Shown here: positions 1 through 11,728 of the stretch, in pieces
Layout of the letters: each line of letters opens with the position of its first letter
Position numbering within the stretch: the first letter of the stretch is position 1
NCBI GenBank assembly: GCA_914767935.1
Contig: OU612045.1
Span: forward strand, 135,638,680-135,702,679
Length of the DNA: 64,000 bases
Source: Coremacera marginata
Taxonomy: Eukaryota > Arthropoda > Insecta > Diptera > Sciomyzidae
Direction of reading: 5' to 3'
Translations under genes and position numbers: made by a program
The notes under the pieces: model-generated
Seen by the model: only the letters and a program-made list of their open reading frames with translations
Told to the model about the DNA's origin: nothing
Database searches by the model: none

Positions 1-2270
1 GAATCTAAATTTGGTTTTTGGAAACTTAGGCTCAACTGCTCAATCAATTGCAATCATTGAAATTTAGGTGCAATTAATTGCATTTTTACATATTTTGGCA
101 TTATATTGCCTTTCTTTTATATTTGGCTTATTATATTGCCTTTCTTTCTCCAAGCACTTTGCAATTCATCTACATAAATTTTTATTTTTCAAAACTACTT
201 CTTAAATTTATCAATGAGCAATGGTCGGATATATCCCCTTTATCTCCCCTGTAACTACAACACTGCTCCGCAGGACTATCATGTGTGGTGGATGGGTAGT
301 TTTTAACGCGTCTTTGTGTGACTTTAATTTGAGCGTCAGATATGAAAAACTCACATCAACAAATTCGTCGCATTTACATCTGTTTTCCCGAGCCGCATTT
401 GACGTTTTCCTATATGAAGTGTCAAATTGGTGCAAAATTAAAACTTTGTCCCCGGTTGTAAGTGTATTCTTTTGTTTTTTCATTGTTTTGTCAAAGTGTT
501 GAAGGGTGGCATTTGCTGAAAAAGCTTTAGTTTGAACACCAACAACATATTTTGGTGCAATGATATCCCCTTTGGTCCCCACCTTTTATGCGTTCTTTTC
601 ATTTTTTATGTCTCATCTAGCTGTAAATTTCTAATTTTGCTGATTTTTCAGCTGTGGCACTCATTGAGCTCGTTGTCGCCATTGTCAACAGCAACAACAA
701 CAACAAGGAGAAGCATCAACAACCATTAGCAATTCACACAAATTCATGTGACATTTGCGAAATTTGACAGTTGATATTTTAAAATTATGAATGTGCATGA
801 AATTTTCGATTTATTCCTAATGAGAAACTTTTGCCTGTTATAGCGTCCACGCTCATGTGTCCAAGTTTTATAAATCCACGCATGAAATATTTGACAGTAT
901 TCATTGTGACAGTTGTAATATTTTTGACAACGAATATGAAATTCAACATACGCTTACATTGCCGGACGGATGCTGGACGGATTAAAAAATAAATTTTCAG
1001 CACTATCGATTATGCAGGGCAATGCCTTCAAATTAGCTAACCCATCATTTTCAGATGGGCACAAAATTTCCCAAGCTTGAAAAATCTCGGAAAACAATCT
1101 TGCTATCGCCAGATGATAGGGAAGGTAAAGGATATAAATATTGCTATTACAAGGAAATTTGAGATTCATTAACAAGCCCTTAGATACGATTTTCCTTAGG
1201 GGGTTGTGAGTGACTTTTACACTTTTTTTGTCAAAGGGTTTATGGTCAAATTAGAAATTTTAAATTGATTTTTCTAAAGAAAGTCGGGGAAAAATTTTCC
1301 AAAGTTTTTCTAGAGATGCTTTTTTTGTGTTAATATTGAAGTGCTTTTAATATTAGTTGAGATAAAAAGATTTCATTTCAATCAATTTTTTTTTTTTTTG
1401 AAAGTGAGAAATAATATGTGACTACATTATGATAAAATGTTAACAAATCATTTACAGAACTAACACAATCGCAACGAAATATCGATGTGGCAGTATGTTG
1501 TTCAAAATAATTGAACTGTATAAAAAACTTACACTAAAGTGATATTTTATCAAAATTATCGCACGTGGAAAGTGTTACAACGCTCGAGAGAAGAACTATA
1601 GGAAATTTAGAATTACGAATTATAGAAAGTGCAGTCGTATTGACACGAATACTAATGTTATACGCCAGCTTTTAATATCTTCTAATCCGTACATTACAAG
1701 TGTAAGACTTCATTATCTAGATATTGTTGTTAAAGAAATGATAGTACACGTTAAATACTGAATACTATTGTGTTAAATTTCTGATTATAATATTGTCATT
1801 TGAAGTAAAAGCTCAACTAAAAATAAGTAATAAGTATAACTTTTATATTTAATCGCAAAAAAAATTGGCTGCCAATAAAAACATTTACGCCATAGCTATA
1901 AGCAGAATTTATAGCATTTATTTTATTAACCTCTGCAAGTAACGTGTCACATCGAAAGCACCTACTCATTCTTCAGTTGCTGCAAATTTTTTTATCAGGA
2001 TGTTAATATTTCTTAATAAATTACATTTAATATCTTTCACAATATCGAAGATATTATAAGGGAGGATGCGGAGGGATTCCTTTTATGATTTCGGAAAAAT
2101 TCAAATATATTTCGAATGTATTGCATGTTAAAAATATACTGTCAAAAGGAAAAAGTGAAATATTGAATATTTACGGAGTTATGGTCAAAAACGTCAAAGT
2201 TCGAAACCGCCACTTATAGATTGAACGTCACAATAGATTGAAGATTCGTTTTTTCCGTAGTTCTGGGAAG
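1..2270. other. AT-rich stretch without recognisable gene
   Basis: No coding region, RNA gene or transposon end was recognised here. A block of about 20 bp containing TTATATTGCCTTTCTTT occurs twice with a 30-bp spacing (about 95-117 and 125-147), a minor tandem duplication. Several short open frames occur on both strands at 210-1175, but none has a codon pattern, motif or ATG context that supports translation. It could be intergenic or intronic host DNA or strongly decayed repeats. Confidence 0.5.
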
Positions 2271-2278
2271 GCTTATTG

Positions 2279-2297
2279 TATATATATATATATATAT
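2279..2297. repeat. TA-dinucleotide microsatellite
   Basis: A run of alternating T and A (about nine units) followed by TTATTATAT. It is a simple sequence repeat with no associated gene. Confidence 0.85.
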
Positions 2298-2429
2298 TAT
2301 TATATAGATTGGCTTATTTTATCACTTATATGGAGTCCTTTAAGAAAAAATGGTTTTTTGCTTCTCCTGAAATTCTTAAAATTTTGAGTTGTGCCTCTTT
2401 TGTAGATAGGGTGACAGATAGGGTTTTGT

Positions 2430-2871
2430 AGAGTCAAACCTAAGTCAGCGCGGAAGCGTTTTTTATCTGCCAAAAATTTCTCATGCCCATACAATTTATA
2501 TGCAGCAAGCCATAATAACGCGGCGGCAACGCTGAGCGGTTAGAAAATCCAATTTGACAGAGCGTTAGGAATTAAAGTTGGTTGCAGAAGGCAAAAAATT
2601 TTGATGTGACAATTCTTAATATTATTATTTTTAACACGCTCTTGACTTAACAATATAAGAATTTTTTTGATATTATATCTTAAGAATAATTTTAACTGCG
2701 GTGGTCACTTGAAATTAGATTTAAAAATAAAATATTCTCTAGTACATCTAATTCGTTCATGTTTTATTTTTGACATTTGCTTGCCGCTAACCGCTTTCAT
2801 TTAGGGATGGTACTTCGGCGTTAAAGCTCCGCGTAAAAATGATAAGCTCAATACGCGCTGATTTAGGTTTG
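2430..2871. repeat. Inverted repeat arms flanking 400 bp, 5' of a mariner
   Basis: The block AGTCAAACCTAAGTCAGCGCG at about 2432-2452 reappears as its reverse complement (CGCGCTGATTTAGGTTTGACT) at about 2851-2871. The 400-bp space between holds no ORF. The right arm ends about 60 bp before the mariner start codon at 2931. The pair may be the ends of a small foldback element, or a rearranged mariner flank. Confidence 0.5.
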
Positions 2872-2928
2872 ACTATTAGTTTGTGTTTGGCAGCCATTGA
2901 CAACAGGCGATCTTGTGAATTTTGTCAA

Positions 2929-4140
2929 AAATGGAAAAAAGTGCATTTTGTGTGCTTATCAAGCATTATATTTTGCGCAAATAAACAATCGGCCAATCCA
3001 GGGGAAATGCTTGATATATACTAAGAATACTCGGTACCATCGATTGGAATGATTCACAAGTGGCTTACTGAATTCCGATGCGGTCGTGCAAGAACAAGTG
3101 ACGCCAAACGTTCAGGACGCCCAAATGAGGTCACCACACCAGAAATGGTCACTAAAATTTACGATATCGTGTTGGTCGATCGCAGAGTTAAAGTGCGCGA
3201 GATTTCTGAGGCCATAGGCATCTCAGTCGAACGGTTGTGGAGCATTTTGCGAAATCATTTGGATATGAAAAAATTATCCGCAAGATGGGTGCCGCGTTTG
3301 CTCATTCTCGACCATAAACGCGATTGTGTGACTCATTCAAAGTTGTGTTTGGCGATGTTGAACAGAGATAAGAGGAAAAAATTTTCCGTCGATTAGTAAC
3401 TATGGACGAAACATTGATGCATCACACACACCAGAGACAAAGAAACAGTCGAAACAGTGAACTTCAGCGACCGAACGTGCTCCGAAGAAGGCGAAGACGG
3501 TGCTATAGGCCGGAAAGGTTATGGCGACAGTATTTTGAGAATAACGCGGTATAATCTGCATCGATTACATTTCATCGAAAAGAACGATCAATGTCGAATA
3601 CTAGGCAACCGAATTGGACCGTTTCAACGACGCTTTTAACCCTAGAATCGTATGACAGTTTTACCCTTCGTATACTTTTTATGCGGAATGCACGTAAAAT
3701 TTACGTTTATAATTTATAAATTTATAACAATTTACGTATATAATGAAGGGTTAAAGAAAAACGTTACCATTGACGAAGAAAAAGTGCTCTTTCGTCAAGA
3801 CAATGCGCGCGTTCACACCCATGGCAAAATTCCATGAATTGAACTACGAATTGCTTCCTCATCCAGCATATTCTCCAGATTAAGCCTCCAGCGGCTATTT
3901 TCTGTTTCCAAACCTGAAGAAATGGCTCGGCGGAAAGAGATTCACCACCAGAGAGGAGCTCATCGCCGAAACGAGGCCTGCTTGAGGACCTTTCGAAAAC
4001 GTATTTTTCAGATGGGATCAAAAATTTGGAGGAACGTTGGACGAAAAGGAAACTATACTGATAAAAAAAACGTTTTCTTGCCGTAAAAGTTATTCCTTGT
4101 TTAATTTTTTACTGAATTATCAAATAGCCCTCGTAGTTAT
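2929..4140 (+). pseudogene. Decayed mariner transposase (mellifera/mauritiana-like)
   Basis: Remains of a Tc1/mariner transposase, which cuts and pastes its own element into TA dinucleotides. The start is ATG at 2931, giving MEKSAFCVL, typical of the family. The N-terminal DNA-binding region reads as GMIHKWLTEFRCGR, KRSGRPNEV and VKVREISEAIGIS (about 3040-3230), followed by the linker SARWVPRLL near 3280-3305. The first catalytic Asp region (TMDET) is near 3399-3413 in a shifted frame. The second Asp lies in FRQDNARVHTH (about 3789-3822), and the third in HPAYSPD near 3860-3882, directly before a stop codon. Frameshifts and stops break it in several places, and a small piggyBac-type insert interrupts it at 3636-3754. 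The 3' end appears to be near the GCCCTCGTA at about 4127-4135; the 5' inverted repeat was not located. The protein cannot be functional. Confidence 0.85.
3640..3750. mobile_element. piggyBac-type MITE (111 bp) inserted in the mariner
   Basis: The insert begins CCCTAGAATCG and ends GAAGGG, and is flanked on both sides by TTAA (3636-3639 and 3751-3754). A TTAA target duplication with CCCT/AGGG ends is the hallmark of piggyBac elements, and the start CCCTAGAA resembles the published piggyBac terminus. Removing the insert with one TTAA copy rejoins the mariner reading frame (D-R-F-N-D-A-F-K-E-K-R), so the boundaries are exact. It contains an inner near-palindrome (ACGTAAAATTTACGT). It has no coding capacity and would need a transposase from elsewhere. 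Confidence 0.85.
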
Positions 4141-4842
4141 ATCATATTGAAACTTTAAACGTGATTATTTCGAAACTACTTTTCAAAAAATGCTCGTGCT
4201 GTAATTCAAAAAGTTGTTGACCGATCAGGCTGAAATACTGACAGGTTTGTTTTTATAGTAGTACCGGAAAGATGTTCCTACAAGTTTAAAGATATTGTGT
4301 GAATAAATAATATTGTTTGGGTCTAAGCTGTTGAAAAAAATAGTAAAAAATCTGTACTTTCGATTAGACAGACGATATAAATTTTAATTTTTAACTTTTT
4401 TATTATTCTACTGGCTTATCCTTTCCTTTAACATATCAGTTATCTAAGGAAGAGACCTCTTGTTTCAGATAAGTGGAAACATTTTGTCAGCTGCAGCACT
4501 TTTAGATGCCTCGCAGCAGACGCCCTCGTAAATACTCTGCAGCGTCGCCATTTTATAAAAAACAAAATGTAAATGATTCTTACAGCTCAAAGATGTACTA
4601 AAAAGATGGAGAAAAGATGGATTGCCCCCTCCCCCCTTTAATTAGCTGTGCTCTTGGCAACCCTAAACATTGTCCGATTTTAAAAATTTTTTGTGAAATG
4701 TTAGGGGGTAATCTGTGCTTTTTTTACAAGTATGTATAGTGTTGAATACTAAATATTTTCTATCTCACAATGTTTTTGCTAAGTATAAAAAAAAAAATTG
4801 TATTAAATTTACCGATTATCCCAGTAAAGGAATTATTTTGAA
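4141..4842. other. Stretch without recognisable feature
   Basis: AT-rich sequence with no ORF, RNA gene or repeat boundary that could be recognised. Confidence 0.5.
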
Positions 4843-5781
4843 CTAGCTTAAACCCGCCGCTACGCCGGGTTTTCAAAAAGTTTTCATTCAAAAATTGATA
4901 GTGGTAGGCTTGATTTTTCGCTACCAAAACGATTTTTTATTGTTTAAGTAATACTACAAATTATTAACCTTAAGATTGTTATATCATCTGATAGGAAATC
5001 GAAAACATAAATTTTGGATTTAATTTTTTTTACAACAAAAACAACTTTTATCCAATTTTTTGGCTTAAACTAAAAATTTTTGAACATTTTTTAAAAAAAT
5101 TTTTAAAAATATTAATACTATGGTTTAGTAAAAATTTCAACTTATGTTTGACGGATATTTTAACAAACAACATTTTTCAAGAAAAATTATTGAAATCCAT
5201 TGCAAACTGACGGAAATATTTGCCTTCAAAGCTAAAAGTGTGAATTTCAAGTCGTTTTTCTCTCATTCTCAGCTTATAATTAATACTAAAAAGATCTGGT
5301 ACTAAAATTTTTCACAGTTTTCAAACTACATACATGATTTTGGTATCAAATTGAAGGAAATTTAAAAGCGTTTATTGATTTTGTTCTCGTTTAACCGAAG
5401 TGCAATTTAATCCATTAGGACCGAAAGAAAACCATAAAAAACAGACATTTTTAGACTTGAAGCAACATTTTGGTGAAAACTATGTATGCCATTGAGCAGA
5501 AATAAGTTATTATTGCATGCTAATTTTACTTTTTTTAAAAAACTGGCACTAAAACTTTTGAAATATTATGCAGTATTTAATGAAAATTCGAAACGCATAT
5601 GTTTCCATATAGTAACATTGGTTGTTAATGGGTTAAAATAAAGTATCCTATTGCACTCTCTGCTGACCTATAAATATGTGTACAAAATTTTATAAAAATC
5701 TGAGTTGTCGTTTAAACGTGATGAGTGAATATAAAAAGTGGCTACAGATTTATTAATAGTATAGATATAGATATATATAGA
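4843..5781 (-). mobile_element. Candidate non-autonomous Helitron (0.94 kb)
   Basis: On the minus strand the 3' end reads hairpin AACCCGGCGTAGCGGCGGGTT, then TTAAG and CTAG, next to T. That is the canonical Helitron end: a GC-rich hairpin about 10 nt before CTRR, inserted at A^T. The proposed 5' end, also on the minus strand, is TCTATATATATC at 5781, preceded by A. The interior near 5680-5740 resembles the 5' subterminal part of the larger Helitrons at 51-55 kb. No Rep/helicase coding sequence is present. The 3' end is well supported; the 5' end is a proposal from terminal motifs. Confidence 0.6.
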
Positions 5782-6878
5782 TAATGCTTTATGCAAAAAA
5801 TGAGATATAAGTTTTTCTCTCGTGCTTATTATGTAGCTTTCACGCCAAAAATTTTTGTTTGCAGTTTGGAACGTCAAATATTCCAGAGTCATCGAATTTC
5901 TGTGCCCGTTTTTTTTTTTTTTTTCTTCAAGAGCTTTCTCTCAAGAACTTTTTTAAATGCATTTTAAGGCCCAGTGGGAATTTTTTGAGAAAAAAGCGGG
6001 CCTTTTTTGAATGACTGAATTCTTTTATTTTATTTAATATCGAAAAAACTTTTTTTTATTTTTAGGTTAGTCTTAAATTAACTATTTTATTTTATTTTGT
6101 AAAGAGTGTAAAAGTTGAGGTAGTGAACGAAAGGTCTCTTGCGGCTTGCATCATATCTCTTCTTCAGGGAGCGAAAAACAAAAAAAAAAAAAACAAAAAA
6201 GATTGTTTAAGAACAGTTTTGCCTTCTGAGTAAGCCCACAAAAAGTTTAAAATAAAAAAAAGGAAAATTTAACGCATGAAATTTCGTGCATGAAATCGGA
6301 CCTTATAAACTAAATAAAGAGCAAAAAATATATTTTATTTGCTACAGTCGGTTCACTCAGAGCGTATTTAATATAAAAAAAAAAAAAAATAAAACAAGAT
6401 TTGAGTTAGTCGGACGAATACTTTTCGAACAAGGGTGCAAGCCGTTTCAAAAAATGTCATTTCGAGAAAAACTCGTTTAAAGTTTTTGTATATTTGATGA
6501 GCGTTTACTACTCATAAAAACTTAAGCATCTCTTAAAAGGCTTCGAAATTTATTCCGAAATTTTTTGTACACATTCTTAAGACGTTTTTCAAAACAATTA
6601 AATAAAAAAAAAATCGAAAATATTTTTAAAAAAATTAAACTGGACCTTAACATTAAATAAAGCACAACCACGAAAGAAACATTTGAGCAGAACAGAGAAC
6701 TTAACGAATATATATAATCGAATATATATAAACACGTCATAAGAAAATAAAAGATTGCAGTTCACTCCATTCTAAGACACATTCACCAAATATCGATGAA
6801 ATGAAAATAGTGCTGGTTACCAAACTCGTACCGTTTAGTACTATTTTCATAGGTAGAAAGGTTGTTTATATATATATA
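5782..6878. other. AT-rich stretch with poly(A)/poly(T) tracts
   Basis: Homopolymer runs occur at about 5909-5924, 6180-6193 and 6377-6390, and a short TATATA tract lies just before the next Helitron. No gene or element boundary was recognised. Confidence 0.5.
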
Positions 6879-7203
6879 CTTGCTTTCACCCGGTGTAGAT
6901 TGCTACACCCGGGAACTTTATTGGAAAATAATAAATAAATCCAAAACTTTTCTCTGACCCTTTGTTTGACACAACAATCATTGTCCAACGCCCGTCACAG
7001 TTTCCTGGTAGCAGGACATCACCCGGTAGCATATGGGCGGAGCCACACCCCCTTGTCCAATGCTCGTCCAAGTGTTCCATTATTAGGGCATCAGCAATTG
7101 GTAACTCTATTCTGAATTTCAATGTTTTGTGACTTTTACTGCCTGGCTATTCTCCGTTTCGGAGAAGTTCGGCCACAAACATCGCGATACGAGATTTTAA
7201 TGA
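6879..7203 (-). mobile_element. Short Helitron copy, family B (relative of 28477-30942)
   Basis: Read on the minus strand, the 5' part (ATCTCGTATCGCGATGTTTG, then TGGCCGAACT) and the body (AACATTGAAATTCAGAAT, GGACAAGGGGGTGTGGCTCC) match the Helitron at 28477-30942. The 3' end is a hairpin (GGTGTAG-CAAT-CTACACC) followed by GGGTGAAAG and CAAG next to T, a slightly diverged CTRR end. Only about two body units remain. It is non-coding; the 78-residue open frame across it is a chance reading. Confidence 0.7.
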
Positions 7204-7459
7204 ATTCGATTTTTTTTTTAAGTAAATAATATTTAATAATATTTAATAATATTTATATAGTTTGAGTTCGTTTTAAGATAGTTTTTCAGTATATTCTCGA
7301 GAAATGTATTGGAACTTTTATGATTTGGATATCCTTGTAAGCAAGAACAGTTTTACTCTGCGAATGCAGCCTTTTAAGAGCTTTAACTCAAAAAGTATAT
7401 TTTCAAAGCTAAGAAGATCAAATTTACTTAACGGATATAAATTTTCTAACACAAATTTA
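7204..7459. other. AT-rich spacer
   Basis: No gene. The 9-bp sequence AATATTTAA is repeated three times in tandem (period 11) around 7227-7258. Confidence 0.5.
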
Positions 7460-7721
7460 TCCTAATATATAAAAGGCAAGCTCGCTGCTCTGCACCCGAT
7501 ATCGCTCAAACTGTAATTATTTTTTGCGATCAGCCTGAAAGTATGCACAGAAAATTCATTTGATACTTACAGTGATATGCTTGCCTCTTATGCATGTGCA
7601 TACTTTCAGGCTGAGCGTTTTTTAGAACAGTTTGTTGTAAAAGCACTATAATAATGGCAAAAAATAATTACAGTTTAGCGTAAATGCTTCAAACCCGTCG
7701 TTGGACGGGCTTTTATACTAA
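7460..7721 (+). mobile_element. Non-autonomous Helitron, family C (262 bp)
   Basis: The element begins TCCTAATATATAAAAGGCAA after an A, and ends with a CCCGTC-GTTG-GACGGG hairpin, CTTTTATA and CTAA before a T. These are the canonical 5'-TC, 3' hairpin and CTRR marks at an A^T target. A second copy with the same termini and body lies at 41258-41551. The interior holds two nested inverted repeats: AAACTGTAATTATTTTTTGC pairs with GCAAAAAATAATTACAGTTT, and CAGCCTGAAAGTATGCACA pairs with TGTGCATACTTTCAGGCTG, so most of the element can fold into one hairpin. No coding sequence. Confidence 0.88.
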
Positions 7722-10700
7722 TAAAAAATAAAACATTCTTAACTTTAATATTACTTAAATAAAATAATAAGTTACCCAAATTAATATATCATTCATTAAT
7801 ATATCATTCAATTAATATATAATGGATACCTCTAATGTTTTTTTTTTGTCTTTAACCAAAAGTTATTTATAAATAATATATTACTAAAATATATATAAAT
7901 GAATTCAAATAATTTCACCTTTTTTCAAAATACCAGAATTATATTATCAAGCCCTATACTTATGATCTGTATATGAATTTTTAAGTAAGTACATCAAATC
8001 AAAACTTATCTCATTTTCTTTTAAATACTGACAACAAATAAATATTCAAATTAATCGAAACAACATAATGAAGACTCATCCTTCTGCTCCAACTTAGTAT
8101 AAAAATGCCCATAAAGAATGCGTTACACTCAGCAAAAATATTTCAGCTCAATCTTCAACAAAGTGTGAACAAAATATAATGAGTCGCTTTAATTGACCGT
8201 TTCCCAAAAAATGCATCCACATTTAAATCTGCCAAAATATTCCTCCATAATAATAAAATCAAAAATGGCTCATAATTTTTAAGCAGCCAACGATAAAAAT
8301 GTAAAATTTCCATTAAATCATAATAAAAAACGATAATTGTGAGTTTCACCCGGGCACAGTAAATAATATAAAATGGCACGGAAAAACAAGTGTAGCTCGT
8401 GATTTAAATTGACAGGACAATTAAAATAATTCTTGATGCTGATGATGCTTGCTGGCGCAGCGAGGCTGACGCTAAGCAAGTTGGCCTGCCAGCCAAACCA
8501 GCCAGCCAGCCAAGCAGTCAAAGAGTTCCGCAATTTCGGGTGGGCGCTGGAGCAAAACAATATTCACTCAAGTATACAGCTCAAGAATTCATCAATTTCT
8601 GTCGACGCCTTCATAAATACAACAAATGCACCATACCACGATTTCGAGTACCATTCTTTCTGGCTCCTTAAGTATTGTTGCATGCACATCTCAGGCTGGG
8701 TTGTATTCGTCACATTGTCGTCCATTAAATATTACAAATACTGCATCGTTTGGTTGGTCCAACTTGTCGATGCCCAGGAGCCAACGACCTCGTACATTGT
8801 TTATTTTTCTGTTTTGTGTTAATTTTTAGGTTGTCTTTGCTCTAGATTTTGTGGGTCTTCTTTGGTGGGCAGCTTCTTAGCCTTTATTTCAAATTTTGAT
8901 TTTGAGTAAAATTTCTCGCTACAGTTCTATTCTGCTATGTTTTCGGTTGGCTTTGTTTTAATTCAATGTGTTATGTTATACTTTATACTTGCGATTTATT
9001 AGCTTTTTTATTTAAATGAAAGCAGATGTATTTTTATACTTGATGGCCATTATTTATGGCCCATCAGCAATCAAGAACATTAAATGCTCATTTTGCTCTT
9101 TAAATTTGTATGTTGTCATTAAAAGTTGTTGTTGTTGTCGTGTGTATCTTTCGATTTTGTAGCGAAAACTGTTTCCGTAACCGCAATTATTCATTTTTGA
9201 AGCTCGTCTAACGTCCGTCCTTCACAAAAGTTATAGACTACAAAGCCAATAAATATCCATATATCTATCTCAACATCTAGCTAACTATCTGTTCAAATAA
9301 CCTTATATTCGTCTCGTTTGTAGTTGGTTAGTCCGACATCTACAACTTATTGCCAGCGCATATTTATAAGTTTGTGATCTAATTTTTAAATTTTGGTATT
9401 TGAATTTCTTCGCTCGAGTCGTTTGAGAAATTATTTATTTGTCTCTGATATTTTAATGAAAACAATTTTTTATTTATGACTGATGTTACGTTGACATTTT
9501 CGAGTTCGAGCTGATGATTGTGCTGGAAGCATCACTCACACAAACATTTATATATGCAAGAGTGTTGTCGTCATCAGTAGGTGGTGAATTTGGTTAATTG
9601 TAATTTATAGCTCTACATCTAGTTAATTAAGAGTTTTCGAAAAAAAAAATCAGATTTATCAAACCTTGTGTAGTTTTTATGAAGAACTATAGAGTATGTA
9701 GGTATCTGTAATCTTTATGTTTTGCAAGTTTATTCCTGTCAGATGTAAATGCTTGGATTATAAAGAAAAGATATAAAAACCTACATTGTAATTATTAATT
9801 GAGTTAAGCTTGTTGTTAAGTTTGAATATGGAATTCATGGTAAGCCTGAAAAAAGATATATTGGTTGAAACAAGACATCACCTAATTTTCATAGTAGTAT
9901 TATAAAATTAACATTGAATATTATTCTCTTAATATTTTAAAGCGTTTTTATCACCAATAAAATGTCGAATGTAAAAAAGTGAAAGGGGGGGACTGCAAAC
10001 AGAAGTGAAAACTTAAAACTATGAAATAACATAGCTGTTATGAAATTCCGAAGTAGCTAGAATAGGCAAATCAGACGCATTCTACTTTTTTAGCTCTTTT
10101 TATCAATTTATGCATAATTGAATGTATAAGCCAGTGGTCGGCAAAATAAAAAGTGAGACTGTATTGGTGAGAGAAGAGAAGCTGCACTAAAAAAAATGTT
10201 GTACTTCAAATCGGTCATTTATATCAATGTAATCGTTTAGGCATATCGGAAGAAATTGGCATTCTCTTAGTTTTTTTTTAATAGCTGAGTCAAGAAATAA
10301 GCCTATTTCTTCAGTTCGGCGAACTATGGTTCTGGGTGACAAGGCGAAACTTTTAATACAAAGTTGTTTTATGAATGTACCATCTGGAAATTGTCTCCCT
10401 GTTTTGCTATTTCTGCACATATAAGAGTCGATATTGACAATTTTAGCTGTTTCAAATGTTCGTCTGTATTTTAATTTTTTTTTTTTTTCTGTTAAGGAAC
10501 CATCCATCTATTCACAAATTTTTTTTCTCTACAAAAAGTGTTTGCCTTTGTATGCCCACAATATACTCAATGTTTCTTATGAAAACATAGCAAAGGCCTT
10601 TTCATAGTTTGTTCCGTTTTTATTTTCAACGAAATATAGCACAATAAACGTTGCATGCCATCAAAAGCGTTTGGAAGCATGCAGTCTTTTTTGCTTGTAG

Positions 10701-10886
10701 CATTATTTTCTATATTTGCACGAAAAATAACTTTAGTGTACATACCAATCAATGTATCTGAATGATTAATGATGAACCAATGAATCCGAAATAATGCTGA
10801 TTCATCATTGGTTGTTTGTCGAATGAGCGAAAGAGCATAAGAACACGTGTGACTCTCAGCAAAGCATGTGCTTCATGGGTACCGTC
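7722..10886. other. Non-coding stretch, partly host-like
   Basis: No gene recognised. From about 8400 to 9600 the sequence is less AT-biased, with short TTG/GTT triplet runs (near 9125-9140), as is common in fly introns and intergenic DNA. An open frame of 129 codons at 8433-8822 has no recognisable domain and low-complexity sections, and was not accepted as a gene. The rest (9600-10886) is AT-rich without repeat boundaries I could recognise. Confidence 0.45.
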
Positions 10887-11077
10887 CAAGGTTTATTAAT
10901 ACAGGTTAAGTCACTTGAGAGAAGCTCGGTCGAACTGTCAGAATGGATAAAAGGAAATCAAGAAAAAAAAAACTGAATCTGTACAATTTTTAGCTAACAG
11001 CTACTTTGACAGTTCTAGCAAAGGCAGAAATAGAGTGCTTTTCTCTCGAGTGACTTAACCTATATTAATGAACATTG
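10887..11077. mobile_element. hAT-type MITE (191 bp) with 8-bp target duplication
   Basis: The terminal inverted repeats of about 37 bp start CAAGGTTTATTAATACAGGT (left) and CAATGTTCATTAATATAGGT (reverse complement of the right end), and share GTTAAGTCACT plus GAGAGAA. The element is flanked by perfect 8-bp direct repeats GTACCGTC at 10879-10886 and 11078-11085. An 8-bp duplication with CA-starting ends fits the hAT superfamily. It has no coding capacity. Confidence 0.85.
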
Positions 11078-11718
11078 GTACCGTCGACTGCATTAAAGAG
11101 TTAGTGAGCACTCAGCTGTGAGTTTCATGCTGTGAATAGTGATGTGAATAGTTGACGAGTATGAACATATGAAAGCACAGTAAAATTCAATGACAAAGCG
11201 TTGTGTTTCTCAGAATCCTGTTTAAAAGTACTAATAAATTAAAACTGGACTATTTAAAAAAAAAAAAAACAAACTTTAAGCTCGAAAACAGTTAATCAGA
11301 AATGAAATTATTTAATTTATGTTTTTGTTTAAAATGAATTTTATGTGCTTCTGTGTTTAAAATTGTTGTTTTGCATAAGTTGGTAAAATCTGATCAACAC
11401 TTTTTTTTTAATAGCTTTTGCATGGCAGTACTGAAAAGACAATTTGTTTAATTTATTTGTTAATAACCTTTTGTCCTTGAAATTGATTTCTGCTAACATT
11501 GTTTTATTAATAAAAAAATTGTCTAACACTTAATTAAAGTTTTACTTTGAGAAATCATTCCTGCCATATATTTTTTCAAAAAGCTCAGTGGCTCAAAAGT
11601 TAAAAAAAACTAAATCGGGTTTTCAAAACCTTTATAAAATCCTAATTTTTGTTTTACTTATCTCTCTCCTTAATTATGGTTAGAAGCCATATATTCAAGT
11701 TTCTCATCAACACTTAAG
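11078..11718. other. AT-rich stretch without recognisable feature
   Basis: Homopolymer runs and short frames only; nothing supported. Confidence 0.5.
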
Positions 11719-11728
11719 CGTGTTAATA

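Noticed and set aside
211..582. 123-codon open frame on the minus strand (and a 93-codon frame opposite)
   Set aside because: The minus frame opens at GTG directly after a stop and has no ATG nearby, and both strands are open over the same interval. No domain was recognised, so it was treated as chance.
8433..8822. 129-codon plus-strand open frame
   Set aside because: No recognisable domain, low-complexity start, no codon signal that I can judge, and it ends in a Trp/Ile/Tyr-rich tail typical of AT-rich chance frames.
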